A stretch of 64,000 bases of DNA, taken from the NCBI GenBank assembly GCA_003988855.1, contig QYAI01000020.1, positions 62,001 through 126,000 on the forward strand. Reading direction: 5' to 3'. A model generated the notes under the pieces. The model saw only the letters and a list, made by a program, of their open reading frames with translations, was not told the origin of the DNA and did no database searches. This document shows positions 33,088 through 45,826 of this stretch, piece after piece (within the stretch, counting starts at the first letter, position 1; every line of letters begins with the position of its first letter). The position numbers were made by a program, and so were the translations under genes. The stretch comes from Arachnopeziza araneosa. Lineage: Eukaryota > Ascomycota > Leotiomycetes > Helotiales > Arachnopezizaceae.

Positions 33088-36000
33088 CTTGTATGCTTCC
33101 CCTGCTTCCCTTTCTCAGTTCAGAACGCGCCCCGCTTTCCTCTGGCTTTTGCTAAAATTCCAGAACCTAGATTCAGGTAACAATCGATTAGAACTCGTAG
33201 AAAGAATGCAACCTAAACTCTTCTAGAAATTGTAAGTTGTGAAGCTGTCGTTTGAATGCTTTGTTGTCTCAGTTAAGAATCGTCAGAGATTCAACGACTC
33301 GCTTCGTGGGGTCGGGATTTCTGGCGCCAAGGATGGCAAGGCAAAGCTGACGCAGCACTCAGCCTCGTTAGGTACGACAACAAATTGTGGTATATTTCGT
33401 CGACTTGCTAGGAACAGTCTAGCTACGGTACGCTTTGATAGAGCCTTGGGAGCTATGATATCTTGATCGTCCTACGTCAGCGTTCACCTTGCCCCTCGCT
33501 CTTATGAAGAGCAAAGTTTCCAAATCCCATAAATTCTGACCTAAACGTCGGGCTGCAGGATAACAGCCACCAACGAAGGAAAATTTCCTTCTTCCGGATC
33601 TTCATCGTGTTCTAAGAGGAGTCATTCTATCACAGGCAGGCCACCCAACATAGTCTTTTGCTAGTTCTATATTCTTTCCCACCTTTGTCGCATGTCGCGC
33701 AAGTTTTTGGGACTAGTTTTTCTCCTCTTTTGAAGAAGCAGCAGCGAAGGGAGAGGTGTCTAGCAAGTTTGATAAGAATGGACTACGTGGCATGCCAAAC
33801 TCACCAATCTAGCACAGCCAGCGTCACTAAACAACTCAGTGGTTGTTTCTGGTCCTCATATTCCCAACAATATTTGCCTCTTGTTGAACTCACAATCCTG
33901 GAACACTTAAACTCCATCTATTTGACGATGAATGAGTCTCTTGTTGATGGTTTCTGAGGGGAGAAGGAGAAAGCAGATTCTCTTTTAAATATGTCAAAAT
34001 AAGGCCAATTCTGCTCGGGGATAATATTAAGCAATTTGGCCTTTGAGTCCATAATGGAGGCGGGCTAAATCCGTCTTTGCCGAACGCAAAAAATCAAAAC
34101 GGCAAAATGTCAATCCTCGTCCTAAACAAGCACTTGAAACTTAAAATGCGGGGCTCTTAGATACTCATCTTTTATTGTCTGAAGTTTTAATCGACTTTAG
34201 TAGAGTAAAGATCGTGTGGTATTTGAACTTCTACTTTACAATTTTCTGACGCTTTGCTGAAGACAAATTTTGACCTCCTCGATTCCACATCAGATTTCCG
34301 CTCGCTTTAAGACCTTGAGATTTTATTATTAACTGACAGCACAGTATTTAGACTCTTGAATTAAATGAAGCCAGAAACACGGTCCTTCTTGAGCAAAGTA
34401 TAGTCGAGGAAGCGGACTCTGGAGACCGCTCCATCAACAACTTCGGTTCGGTCCCGAATGTTTAAATTTTGGTGCATTTATATGCTTGTAGAGCTTTCGG
34501 ACAAAGCTCTTCCTAGCTTTCCTCTCGGCACTAGATCTTTGTGCGGTAAAGCTCAGAGTGTGTATTGTAGTGGTGCGATTTTTGAAGCGCGTGATTCTTG
34601 CGTTTTAAGGCTTCAAAGCTTCCTACAGGTTATATCTAGGAAGATTTGAACTTATGCTTTTATCTGCGACGTTTTCAGGGTCCCTTTGAAACCCATCGTC
34701 GCCTCACAGCAGAAGTACGATGGGAGTCTCTAACAAATGGAAGCCATTTAGTTACAGTGGAATATGATAAACTCAATTTTAGCGTGAGGATTTGGGACTG
34801 ATTGTATACTTGCGCAGAATTTTCTGGGTCAGTTCGACACAGTCAACACCATTCCTTATTGACCATACTTAACTCAATCTCAAGATTTAAGTAGAACAGA
34901 GATCTGTTGTCAAGTACATTCTCTCGAGACAGTAGTTAGCAACATCATCTTTGGTGATTCGGAGGTCAGAGGGTTCACAGCTCGAGGACGCCACTCACTT
35001 CTCGCCAACCAAATGGGAGTTTTACGCTCTACGAGACGGCAGATTCCGATTGGCCATAGAAGATGTATGATACGGATCTTGAACTATAGCAGGATGACTT
35101 ATTGAAACTACCTACCGGTATGTAGACGTGACTGTGACGGAGCGGCCAAGAATGATCATCGACAGGCCAGGGGGACTTCGAGACCAACATGCGGGAGCCG
35201 CTTTGGCCGCAGCAGATAGCAACGGATGTTGTCTTGAATCACATCCGGGGAATCAATCATTACCACTCTTTCAAGTGTCCCACGATGGATTCCGTTCACG
35301 ATAGGGACTCTTTTCTGCGACCGGATAACGGGACATGAAGTGGGCAGCCGAACTTCACACGCCTCACCCGATGCACAAGAGGTTAGGCCAATGAATGAGG
35401 CTACAGACGCGCCGACGCCTCTATGTTCACATCGCTTGTGACTCTAAATATAACCTGATAGGTCCAGAGCCAGCGTTGGACTGGCGAGCCCCCTATCGAC
35501 CAGGAAACATTCTTCGTCTCTTCCAACGTGAGAGGCGCTCCAACTGACCTTTTTCCCCGCGAGATTTCCGTCTCGTTGAAGAAGCCCGAAATAGTCATTT
35601 AACTTTCCAATACCGGATGTGTTCCAAAACACGAAAAGGCTCCTCCTGTAGGTACGGGAGGCTAGTGCTCTCCTCATCCACCGAGCGAGTGTCGGGAGCA
35701 GGAGCTGTATGGAACCAGTGGAAACTTTAGTCTGAAGCGTAATCAACCACTTCCGTCTTCTGGCCCAAGTGATGCATCTCATGCATGATGCCTGGACTTG
35801 ATCGAGTCTCCCACTGGTTCGAGTCGAGCTTCACCGCGTTCCTCGAGAGACAACCGACGAATCCTGGCTGAGACCACATTGTCGCAAGCGCTGGGGGTGG
35901 GGCGTGGATGGGCGAAGGCGTTGAGCGGCTTGGGGTCGTGCAAGTCCAACGACAACCATATCTTTCGACATGTCGGCCTTCTCGAGAGGCATCGTTCGAT

Positions 36001-36900
36001 GTCAAAAAGTGAGGATTATCGACTCCTTATATCTTTCCTCAACACCTTCGAAAAAATCGTACGATTTTGAAGTCATTCACATCCCATTTTGCTCGCCTGT
36101 TGGTCTCAAAACAGCAGATCCCATTCTACAGGCGGCCGGCTGTCAATGCGCCGCCATCTCTGATACAAACCACGTCTCAAGGCCCCATCTACAACAGCCA
36201 AGCTTTTCTTGACACCGCAAAAGGCCCCGGTGAAACGACTGAGTGCATCTGAATATCAGAATTCGGATTGATCTGATACTACGCTACCAAGCCTCGAAAC
36301 CATCTGCTACGTCTGATCTTCCACCGAATTGTGGGTATCGAAGAGGATCAGCCTAATCAAGCTCAGATGGCATGCCAAACAAGACCGTGACAACCAGGAA
36401 CCGAAGGAAGAACCCCAATCTGAGCCTCTCAGGAAGCGCCATCAGGTTTCATGGAATAGCGGGATCCGATACCATCGCTCTGCCGTTACATAGAACAAGC
36501 TGCACGAGCTCCAAACTACCACGATAGTGGCTCACAATTTTGAACCGAAGGATATTTTACCCTTGTCCACGGCCTCGTACATACATTTATCAACCCAGAT
36601 CCCCCAAAACCCCTGGATCCCTCATCTCGACACGGCGAGGTAGAAGACAAGCTTTCCGTCGCCAATTCCCATATCTATACCAACTGCTGCTGGTTCAGAC
36701 CTTCTTTTCTAGGTGGCCGTCATTCTTTCAGTCCGGCGGGCGCATACAAGTTTTAATAGTCAAGTACGATAGCTGCTTGAGCATTTCATTCCTTCACAGT
36801 GGCCATTACGATTCCGACGAGAGCGTCTTGACGACCACACCGTCGCTGGTCGACATAATATACCTTTGGGATTTTAAGGCCTTAGGGAAAGAGCTTCATC
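33088..36900. promoter_or_regulatory. 3.8 kb divergent upstream region, myosin-I / NoxA
   Basis: The longest gene-free stretch in the window. The left part (to about 34,900) is AT-rich; the right part (about 35,000-36,900) is more balanced and probably includes a long NoxA leader. Short stop-free stretches (e.g. 35444-35782 minus, 36540-37046 plus) lack motifs. No transposon or RNA gene recognised. Confidence 0.45.
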
Positions 36901-38760
36901 ATGGGTTTTTGGAGCGAGGCCAAGGCGCAGACGAGGGGATCGAAGTTGTTGTTCAATGTGCTATTCCATGGCTTCCACATCGGGTTGTTCATTCTGGGAT
37001 GGTGAGTCGCGAAAGCAGAGAGGATATGATCAGTACTGACGGGTGAAAAGGAAGAAGCAACAGGACGATCCGAGACTCGCAGGTCTAAACAGTCTAACAT
37101 TTTCCGTCTGGCTGTCTCGAGGTGCAGGCCTCGTTCTCTCTGTCGATGGAGCCATGATTCTTCTCCCGATGTGTAGGAATATCCTCAGATACGTTCGACC
37201 GAAGATTAGGTTCTTGCCTCTAGACGAATCTCAATGGTTCCATCGACAGGTTGCATACTCGATGCTCATCTATACCATTATCCATACCTCAGCCCATTAT
37301 GTCAAGTAAGTAACAGCTGAGAGTAATTCTATGGAAAGCACTAATTTCAAAAGCTTCTTCAACGTTGAAAGGACTCAAATCAGACCGGTTACAGCTTTAC
37401 AAATTCACTACACTGAAGCGGGTGGTATCACTGGTCATATCATGCTTCTCTGCATGCTTCTCATGTATACTACCGCTCACGCCAAGATCCGTCAACAGTC
37501 ATTTGAGACTTTCTGGTATACTCACCACCTCTTTATCCCTTTCCTGCTCGGACTGTATACCCACGCCACTGGATGCTTCGTCCGTGATACAGCTCTTCCA
37601 TTCTCGCCTTTTGACCATAAGAACTTCTGGGCTCACTGCATCGGATACGAAGGTTGGCGTTGGGAGCTCTGGGGAGGTGGACTCTACCTTATGGAGCGTC
37701 TCTATCGTGAAATCCGTTCAAGACGTGACACTAAGATTGTTCGTGTCGTTCGTCATCCATATGGTAAGTCACTTTAACATCGTAATGCCAACAGTCTAAC
37801 GAGTATTAGATGCTATGGAGATCCAATTCACCAAGCCCTCAATGAAATACAAGGCAGGACAATGGCTCTTCTTAAACATCCCATCCGTCTCTCGCCATCA
37901 ATGGCATCCATTTACTATCACCTCCTGCCCATTCGACCCCTACATCTCCGTTCACGTCCGTCAAGTTGGAGACTTCACCAGAACACTTGGTGACGCTCTC
38001 GGAGCAGGTGGAGCCCAAGCTAAACTTTACGATGATGTTGATCCCATGGGAATGTACGAAGTTGCACTCCAAAACGGCCAACAAATGCCCGAACTCCGCA
38101 TTGACGGACCCTACGGAGCACCCGCTGAGGATGTCTTCGACAATGAAATTGCCGTCTTGATCGGTACTGGTATCGGTGTCACTCCCTGGGCCGCTATCTT
38201 GAAGAACATCTGGCACATGCGCAATGGTCCTAACCCACCCACTCGTCTCCGCCGCGTGGAATTCATCTGGGTCTGCAAGGATACCACTTCTTTCGAATGG
38301 TTCCAAGTTCTTCTCTCTTCACTTGAGGCGCAATCTCAAGACGCTGCAAACCGCCCTGGCAGCAGTGGTAACGAGTTCTTGCGCATCCACACTTATCTCA
38401 CCCAGAAACTAGATATTGATACTGCTCAGAACATTGTTTTGAACTCTGTTGGCGCTTCAGTAGATCCATTGACTGAGCTGAAATCGAGAACCAACTTTGG
38501 TCGACCTGACTTCGCTCGACTTTTCGAGGGCATGAGAGAGGGTATCATAGACCGAACTTACCTGAACGGATTGGAGGGAGAGATGAGAACGAATGTCGGT
38601 GTTTACTTCTGTGGTCAGTCTCCACTATCCCTCCTATTCTCCGCAACAGATAACTAACATGACATTAGGACCCAATGTCGCAGCCCGTGAGATCAGGGCC
38701 GCTTGTAGAAAGGCTACGAGCCGTGAAGTCAATTTCTCATTTTGGAAAGAGCATTTCTAG
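36901..38760 (+). CDS. noxA: NADPH oxidase NoxA (gp91phox-like)
   Basis: Five exons (36901-37001, 37051-37305, 37354-37763, 37810-38613, 38669-38760) give 553 residues, the normal NoxA length. All introns are 46-55 bp GT-AG and join in phase. Six helices hold the bis-heme histidines (H98/H112 and H176 or H177/H189). The FAD-binding loop is HPFTITSCP. The NADPH site includes GTGIGVTPW, WVCKDTTSFEWF and YFCGP, and the protein ends in FWKEHF. It moves electrons from NADPH across the membrane to make superoxide, controlling sexual development, hyphal fusion and, in plant pathogens, sclerotia and penetration. It lacks EF-hands (so not NoxC) and the long N-terminus of NoxB. It needs NoxR and Rac, which are not in the window. 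Confidence 0.96.
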
Positions 38761-39199
38761 ATTCCTACTACTCGGATTCCGATTCACTATCATAATTATC
38801 CTTGGGTTCCGTATGTCAATGTCATGCCGACATGCGAGAAAGAGATTTCGATGAAGCATTTCTGGCGAGCGGGTGTGTATAGGTATTTTGTCGAGGTATA
38901 TAGTTTGATTGTGAAGAGGAATACAATCACGATCCCGCATAGATTTAGTTCATCATTCTGTATGTGATATTTTTAGTAGAGAACATGTTACTGCTAGGGA
39001 CTTGACAATCTCCAGAACACGTTCTCAATATCTATGCTGACTGTTGCTCATGTTCTTTATGATTTATATATTCAAGGTGCCTTGTACAGAGAGTCAAAGA
39101 CTCAACGACCACAGTCCATAGCCTCTCTTGAACGCAAATTTGAGTATGAAGATCTAACCAATCTTCCACCAACACTTGCAAAACGAATTTAGATAGTAA
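38761..39199. other. Convergent 3' intergenic region
   Basis: 439 bp between NoxA and the oxidoreductase stop codons. Probable untranslated tails only. Confidence 0.5.
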
Positions 39200-40249
39200 T
39201 TACAGCTTACTTTGTCCCTCTTGAGGCACCTTAACTACAACCTTGCCCCATGTAGCTCTGCTACCTAACGCCTTCAGGGCCTCTGGTACACTCTCCAATC
39301 CTACAAACTCCTTATCCGTGAACACCGTTCCCCGAAACTTGCCCTCGTCGATTAATTTGAAAATTCCCTGCCAGACTGGCTCAACCGTTTCTGGTTCGTT
39401 AGTCGTGTAAGCGCCCCAATGCAGTCCCACTACACTGATATTTTTTAGAAGCACTTTATTCAAGGCAAGCTTCTCAATGCTCCCTGCTGCAAATCCGATT
39501 ACTAAAAGTCGACCATTCCAAGCAATGCATTTCGTGCTCTTATCAATCAAGCCGACTGGATCAAAGACAATGTCCACGCCCTTGCCGTTCGGGGTCAGTT
39601 TCTTGACCTGTTCGGGCCATTTTGGGTCTGTGTAGTTAATTCCATAATCTGCGCCGAAAGATTTTGCAACCTCGAGCTTGTGCTGCGTCCCTGCTGTAGC
39701 AATTACCGTCGCTCCAAATGCTTTTGCAATTTGTACAGCTGCTAAACCAACTCCTCCTGCTGCTGCGTGTACTAATACCCAATCTCCTTGCTTGACACCA
39801 GCTCTTGTCACCAAAGCTCCATAACTCGTTGGGGCTGTGACAAAGAGGCCCGCGGCTTCGAAGAAACTCCAACCCTTTGGGACTGGCTTCAACGCTTCTT
39901 CTTTTGCTGTTACTTTTGTTGCGTAGCCGCCTTGTGAAGCGCCAAAAACTTTATCTCCTACTTGATATTTTGGTTTGCGATTATTGGAGAGAGTGGCAGG
40001 TACGGAGAGGATAACACCCGCGAATTCTGAGCCAGAGACCCAGGGAAGAGGCGGTTGATGTTGGTATTTTCCAGCTATTTGGAGGAGGTCGAAGAAATTT
40101 GTTGCAGAGGCATGAATTCCTATGAGATATTGGTCTCGGCCGGGTATCGGGTCTGGTAAGTCTGTTACTTGGAGCTCACTTGGGCCCTGGAATGAGGTTA
40201 GTACCTGGTCAGAAAACTCGAGGGGGGGTTGGTCTGCTTGCCTTGACAT
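39200..40249 (-). CDS. NAD(P)H:quinone oxidoreductase-like MDR enzyme
   Basis: Single exon, 349 residues, the usual size of zinc-free medium-chain dehydrogenase/reductases. The GroES-like half contains the loop ASATNFFDLLQIAGKYQ and the GSEFAGVI segment. The Rossmann half carries AAAGGVGLAAVQIAKAFGA, the NADPH-binding motif of the quinone oxidoreductase branch. Catalytic zinc ligands are absent. It probably reduces quinones or enoyl-type substrates in the cytosol. The substrate cannot be set from sequence. Confidence 0.87.
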   Translation of the reverse strand: MSRQADQPPLEFSDQVLTSFQGPSELQVTDLPDPIPGRDQYLIGIHASATNFFDLLQIAGKYQHQPPLPWVSGSEFAGVILSVPATLSNNRKPKYQVGDKVFGASQGGYATKVTAKEEALKPVPKGWSFFEAAGLFVTAPTSYGALVTRAGVKQGDWVLVHAAAGGVGLAAVQIAKAFGATVIATAGTQHKLEVAKSFGADYGINYTDPKWPEQVKKLTPNGKGVDIVFDPVGLIDKSTKCIAWNGRLLVIGFAAGSIEKLALNKVLLKNISVVGLHWGAYTTNEPETVEPVWQGIFKLIDEGKFRGTVFTDKEFVGLESVPEALKALGSRATWGKVVVKVPQEGQSKL

Positions 40250-40931
40250 ATTCTTTTATCTGGATTCCACGCATGGTGGATCGAGGTAAATATCAGTGGA
40301 TAGATGTTGAAAAACCGCTGGGACTTAACTAGAGAAGAGAGATTGAGAAAGGAGCTGGACTCGAGAAGGACAAGACACGAGCTTCGCGGGGAAGATGAGC
40401 CGAGGCTGGCTGTCCTAGGTGGAAATGCCAAGTCACGTGAGAGCCGACCGGATGGATCGAATAGGTAGGAGGCCCCTTATGCTGTCCACTGGCGGCGGCT
40501 CCTGCTTTCCATCTCCTATGGTTGTCCAGGCCAAAAGTGACGGCTGGGTGGAAGGAACGTTGAGCTTGGAGGGGTCAGCCGATTGTGGCTTGAGAAGGCA
40601 GGAGATGGGGATGGAAGGAAACTCGTCAAGGCCGTTCATAGCGTCTCCAGGGACTGAATCAAGTGTCCTCAAAGCCAGACCCGTCGAGGAGAACGACAAG
40701 AAAATCGTCTGACGAAGTCAAGTGAATTGGCACCCTGGATAACGGTATCTCAGAGAACCTTGCAGATAGATTTCCAACCAGGCTCAGCGTCACCAACATA
40801 GCCGCGCCTCTACCTCTTTATCTTGTCAACAACACAACGCCACAGCAACCTTGCAAAGACATTTCCCTCCCTCCGCCATTACATTCTTCTCTTCGGCAGT
40901 TCTTCCTGTCCCACTCTCAGTACTGCACAAT
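40250..40931. other. Divergent intergenic region, MDR / DSK2
   Basis: 682 bp, GC-richer than most gaps. The last 100 bp are rich in CTC/CCA, likely the DSK2 leader. A 98-codon stop-free stretch at 40419-40712 has no motif. Confidence 0.5.
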
Positions 40932-42287
40932 ATGACTTCAGAAGAGACGACAGCAGCCCCGGAAGGCGACCCGCAAATCACCTTCAAGGTTAAGACATCT
41001 GGAGACAATAACCATACCATCACCATGGTAGAAACTGCCACCGTTCTCGATCTTAAGACGAAGCTCTCCGGAGATGATTATGAGAAGATCTCGCCTGATC
41101 GTATGCGTTTGATCTACTCTGGTCGGGTTATGAAGGACCCGGATACCTTGAGCTCATATAAGATCAAGGCGGGCAACACAATACATATGGTCAAGAGCGC
41201 AGCCAGCAATGCGACCCAGAGACCTCCAAATGCTGCAACACCAAGTGCTTCGGCTGGTGTCCCAACCAATATGGCTGCTGGAACCGCGAACAACCCACTT
41301 GCTGGTTTGACTGGTGCGAGATATGCTGGACATGTTCAGCTCCCTCCATCTGATATGTTTGGTGCTGATGGTGGAGTAAGTTGTTTTGAATCATTCAAGA
41401 CGTTGTGCTAAATTATTCAGATGGGTGCCCCTCCAAGCGAAGACCAGATTGCTACTATGCTCGAGGATCCTAATATTCAACAAACGATGAACGAAGCTCT
41501 TAACAACCCCGCTATGGTAGACATGATGATCAACTCAATCCCAGGTCTTGCTAATGATCCAAATGCACGAGCGATGTTTCAGTCGCCGGAGTTTCGACGA
41601 ATGATGACAAATCCAGAAGCAATTCGACAAGCAGCGGCTATGAGGAGAATGATGAATGGTAGCCAAGGACCAAACGCCTTTCCAGCGCCAGGTGTTACGG
41701 ATACAACTCCAGCTGGTGCACCAGGAAGTACCCCCAACCCCCCGGGTCCACAGGGTCAAATGCCATTCAACCTGTTCGGAGCAGGCGGTTTCCCTGGAGC
41801 TGGTGCTGGTGCTGGCAATGCAGGCCCCTTTGCGGCTCTCTTTGGTAACCAAGGTGCAGCTGGCTCAACTCCCGTCCAAACGCCTCCAGCACCAGGCTCT
41901 GCTGGCCAGACTTCACCTCCACCCCCAGGTGCTAGCAACGCTCCTCCAGCTGCCAACCCTTTCGCTAGTTTCTTCGGTGGTAACGCCAATCCTCAGAATA
42001 ACCCCTTTGGCCATCCTGGCATGCCACAAATGTCTCCAGAAATGATGAATCAAGCCATGCAAATGCTTAACAACGGCCAATTCAATGACTTATTTGGAAC
42101 AGGTGCTGGAGCCGGAACGGCCTCAAGTCCACCTCCACCAGCCGATACTAGACCACCTGAAGAGAGATATGCCGAACAACTTAGGCAGCTGAATGACATG
42201 GGATTTTTCGACTTTGATGCAAATGTTGCTGCGCTGAGGAGAAGTGGAGGAAGCGTCCAAGGTGCTATCGAGCAGTTGTTGAGATAA
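40932..42287 (+). CDS. Ubiquilin-type proteasome shuttle Dsk2
   Basis: Two exons (40932-41375 and 41421-42287, intron 45 bp) give 436 residues. An N-terminal ubiquitin-like domain (about 15-92, with LKTKLSGDDYEKISPDRMRL and SGRVMKD) binds the proteasome. STI1-like repeats (about 150-235, with PNIQQTMNEALNNPAMV and FQSPEFRRMMTNPE) bind clients. A Pro/Gly/Ala-rich linker leads to a C-terminal UBA (LRQLNDMGFFDFDANVAALR) that binds ubiquitin. It carries ubiquitinated proteins to the proteasome. The linker is repetitive and low-complexity, as in other ubiquilins. Confidence 0.95.
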
Positions 42288-42748
42288 GGAAGCAAATGGA
42301 TATACGAACGACATGAATTACTGAAGCTACTGGAGAAGGACTCGCAAGACTCGTAAGACAATGTATGGTAATGGGAAGGCAAATTTACACATTGAGAAAA
42401 TAACTAAGCTGCCTCGATGCAGCATTATGAGCGCAGCATGGCTAAGATAGCAAGCGAATGAATATTCTACCAAAGGCTGATTTCATATTCTTAATGGCTT
42501 GTGATTTCTTTTGCTACGAAATCCCAATGATGACAACAATCTAGTTTAAAAGGTGTATATCTATTGACCCTTAGTGGTTGTTTCTCTCCTCTAATAGGGA
42601 TAGTGGCTCAGTACTTAAAACTACCAGGTAACGTGATGCTACAACAAGCTACCTAGTTAGCCGCTGCGTCTTCCGCTCTCGCATCTAGATCAAGGCACCG
42701 TCAACCACGAAGCCAAGGACAACACCTCACACCCTCCCCCAACGAGAT
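42288..42748. other. Intergenic region, DSK2 to mS38
   Basis: 461 bp between two plus-strand genes; the last 100 bp before the next start are C-rich. Nothing recognised. Confidence 0.5.
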
Positions 42749-43885
42749 ATGTTCTCGTCGTCGGTCCGCCGAGTGGCTCTGTCTACACCTCCACCTCCTA
42801 TACCTTCAAACCTCGCCGGCGCACTCCCACGAGCCGCCACTTCTCACGCCATTTCTTCCCGCTGCCATCAAAGACGGCCGTCCTCATCAAAACCTTCTAG
42901 CCCTGCCAATGGGTCGAAAAAACTAGCAGAAGAAGAAGCTGTGGCTTCGGCGGCCTCGAAGAAATCACTGCCAAAACTTTCTGGACAGGATAGTCAGTCT
43001 AGTAGCAAGGCGAAAAGCGTTGCGGCGAAATCGACAGTCAAGGGCAGAGATGAGTCTATGCTACACTTCCCAAGTGTGCCAAGTACACAGCACATTACAC
43101 CACTCCGTATGTATCTGGGTGCTTTTAATGTTGTTCATTGCTGACGGGTTTTTGCAGAAATCGGCGCTGCTGCCTTCTTCTCACTCCACCGACCCATCTC
43201 CCTTACATATGGAATCCCAAAAGCTGTGACCGATGAAGCATTCGCAGCCATTTTTACTCCCCGAAATAGAGCCAACCGAGCGTCGGATGTTATAGAAACA
43301 TTATCGAATACAGTGAAAAAACTTGACACTGTGACGGGGAAATTAGAAGCCATCAAATTAGGAGGGCAACAAGAGCAATGGAATGAAGGAACTGATGATT
43401 TACGAGCTGCAATAACCGCGGAATCGCAGACCAAAGAGGTGGAACATCTCGATACGGCGCCAATAAATCCCAATGGGCAACTTATTACAGACCAATATCC
43501 ACCTTTCCACCCACCACCAGCCCCTATACCGATGAACAGCGCAGAATCGCTAGCAGCCGGTGCGGAAGCCGCAGAATCCCTGGAGGCAGAGCCCCGGCAC
43601 CGAACCTACACAACCGTCTTCACCATCGAAGAAACGACCGATTCGAACGGTGAAGTAACATGGACAGCACACCAGTCCCCATTGGTCGAAGAGCCCACCA
43701 CCCCAACCCGATTCCTAGAGCGGATGAAGATCAGACAGGAGAAATATAGACTCAAGCATGGGGAGGAGAGTGAAATGTTGGCTATTAGCGTGAAGAGGCA
43801 GCGGAAGTTGAAGATGAAGAAACACAAGTACAAGAAGCTGATGAAGCGGACTCGGAATCTAAGACGGAGGTTAGAGCGTTCGTAG
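42749..43885 (+). CDS. Mitochondrial small-subunit protein mS38 / COX24
   Basis: Two exons (42749-43106 and 43158-43885, intron 51 bp) give 361 residues. The N-terminus is Arg/Ser/Ala-rich without acids, as expected of a mitochondrial targeting signal. The middle is variable. The last ~35 residues, AISVKRQRKLKMKKHKYKKL followed by an Arg-rich helix, are the signature COX24/AURKAIP1 C-terminal domain. In yeast, Cox24 supports processing and translation of COX1 mRNA and is ribosomal protein mS38. Confidence 0.9.
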
Positions 43886-44446
43886 ACGGTTCTCTTTATC
43901 TATATTGCATACTGTCTCGGTGCATTGGGTTTAATAGTTGGTCTGTTCAGTCAGTAGGCTTCAATGGCATTGCCTTTTAAGGCTCATTCAACACTCTACC
44001 ACCACACCTTCTAAATGCAAGCGAGCCATATCTCTCGCCTCAAGTATACTTGGAAATAAATATTACGTGATAAAGATATTCTTGAGAACCTATTCATATT
44101 CGTAGCAAGTAAATTAAGGCATTGCGCCCTGTCGGTAGTAACAATCTAGAGAATTCCTCCCTTTCATTCTTGCCTACTCATACAAGCAAACCCCCAAGGT
44201 ATCATCTGGAAAAGAGCGCTACCGTGACCCAATCGTCTACGCCGTGAAAGTAAAACCCATAAATATCCTGATCTGTCCTCGGAGCATCTGCATACAGGTG
44301 TGCAGCTTCCGCGTGAGAACGGAGCTGTTTCTAGCTTCCGACTTTCAGGTGTGTTTCTAGAGAGATGGTAAAATACAAAGAAAAAGTGACTTGCTGTGTT
44401 GGTGGTTGTCATATGGATCTTGTTCTTAGGGAAGAGAGGAATCTGG
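43886..44446. other. Convergent 3' intergenic region
   Basis: 561 bp between the mS38 gene and the Gly/Ser-rich gene. No features seen. Confidence 0.5.
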
Positions 44447-45826
44447 TTAGACCAGATACACCATTGCCCCCACCAGAGCAATCATGACCCAATACCCGCT
44501 CATCTCGCTCACGCCTCTCATCGCCGCATTGGCATCGGCGGTACCTCCTGACGTCGTTGTTCCATTTGGTAATGTACCGTTGAGCAGGATAGTGCTCGTA
44601 CCATTAACATCTGCAACATCAACCACGCTTAGATTGAGGTTGGCATAGGTACCATCGCCAATCAAACTATCGAGGAACGTCGTGTTTCCGCTATCATCAC
44701 AGCCGCATTCAGCATATAGGGCGCAGAAACAGAGGACGGGTTTGGTTTGGTTCATTCCTTCTGTAGTGGTAGTTTGGCGCGTAAGGAGGATAGGTTCTGG
44801 AGTGAGGGAACGAGAAGGTGTGGTGGTTGAATTGGTATTGGTGTCATTAGTTGCAGTTCGGTTATGGAAGGTGTATGGGCGGCTATAGGGGTATTCATAT
44901 GCGCCGTAGAGCCATTCTGTTGACCAGAAGAGGAGTGCGGAGGAGAGGAGAAGGACGGGCACTATGCCGAGGGGTGAGATGCCGCCTGCTGCGTAGGGAG
45001 TTGTGGCTCCACCGCCGTAGTAACGTCCGCTATTTGATGTTAGATGTTTGACATCCAGATTTAACAAAGGACTCTTACCCGCCATATGATGGCTGGACGC
45101 CAGACCCTGTCTTGGTTCGTCCTCCTGTACTCGAACCCGATGAACCTAGGCCTTTGCCTCCTGAGGAGGAGGAACTGCCCTTGTTAGATGTTGAAGATAT
45201 AGAAGTCCCGGTACCAGAACTGGAACCAGACCCAGACCCAGACCCAGACCCAGAACTAGAACCTGAGCCTGATCCTGCACCAGAACCAGAGCCACCCCCA
45301 GAACTAGAACTAGAGCTTGAACCACCACCGCTACTAGAACCACCTCCCTTCCTAGATAGAAAACTAAATCAGATCCACTTCCACACCACCAGATCGGATG
45401 AAGAGGGTTCTGCGATGAGCGGCTCTTGATCTGATGTTGGATTGGGATCCCCTAGATCTGCGATTGAAAGACGGTATGACAGTGATCAACCCCGCGCTGC
45501 GATGGTGATCCTGAAGCACTACTTCAACGCGTCTTTCTTCTACTGCCTTGCTAAAACCATCGACTCGCTTTTGTAATGGGAAGAAAAAGAGGAACATACG
45601 AAGACGAGCCTCCACCCTTCCCTCCACCACCGCCGCCCTTTCCACCGCCTCCACCACCTCCTTTTCTCTTCACCAGGGTGTTTCCATCCGCAAAGATGTC
45701 TTCTGCGCGAGGTAGCCTCTCTTCCACGAGCTGAATATCTGCAATGGGTTGTGGAATCGCGAGGGATTGTTGCGCGTTGGAGAAGAACAGCAGGATCGCT
45801 GTGGCCGTCTTCGATGATAACTTCAT
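44447..45826 (-). CDS. Secretory Gly/Ser-rich membrane-associated protein (DUF7732-like)
   Basis: Three exons (45826-45600, 45351-45079, 45029-44447) give 360 residues. A hydrophobic signal peptide opens the protein. Residues about 55-165 are a Gly/Lys then Gly/Ser tandem-repeat region. After the last splice comes GRYYGGGATTPYAAGG, then a membrane helix (GIVPVLLLSSALLFW), a YPYSRPYTF segment, many N-glycosylation sequons and a cysteine motif CFCALYAECGCDD. A final hydrophobic stretch ends at the stop. I recall this architecture as a conserved ascomycete family (DUF7732), with no known function. The 248 bp first intron is long for this genome and its exact ends are less certain. Confidence 0.75.
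45225..45256 (+). repeat. CCAGAC hexamer tandem repeat in coding sequence
   Basis: About five CCAGAC-type units on the plus strand, encoding the Gly-Ser alternation of the minus-strand Gly/Ser-rich protein. Confidence 0.8.

Noticed and set aside
35444..36005. Minus-strand open stretches in the myosin-I/NoxA gap
   Set aside because: No domain, no splice-consistent extension, and probably chance openness in a more GC-balanced section.
36540..37046. 168-codon plus-strand stretch overlapping the NoxA start
   Set aside because: It reads a different frame from NoxA exon 1 and has no motif; the NoxA frame is certain.
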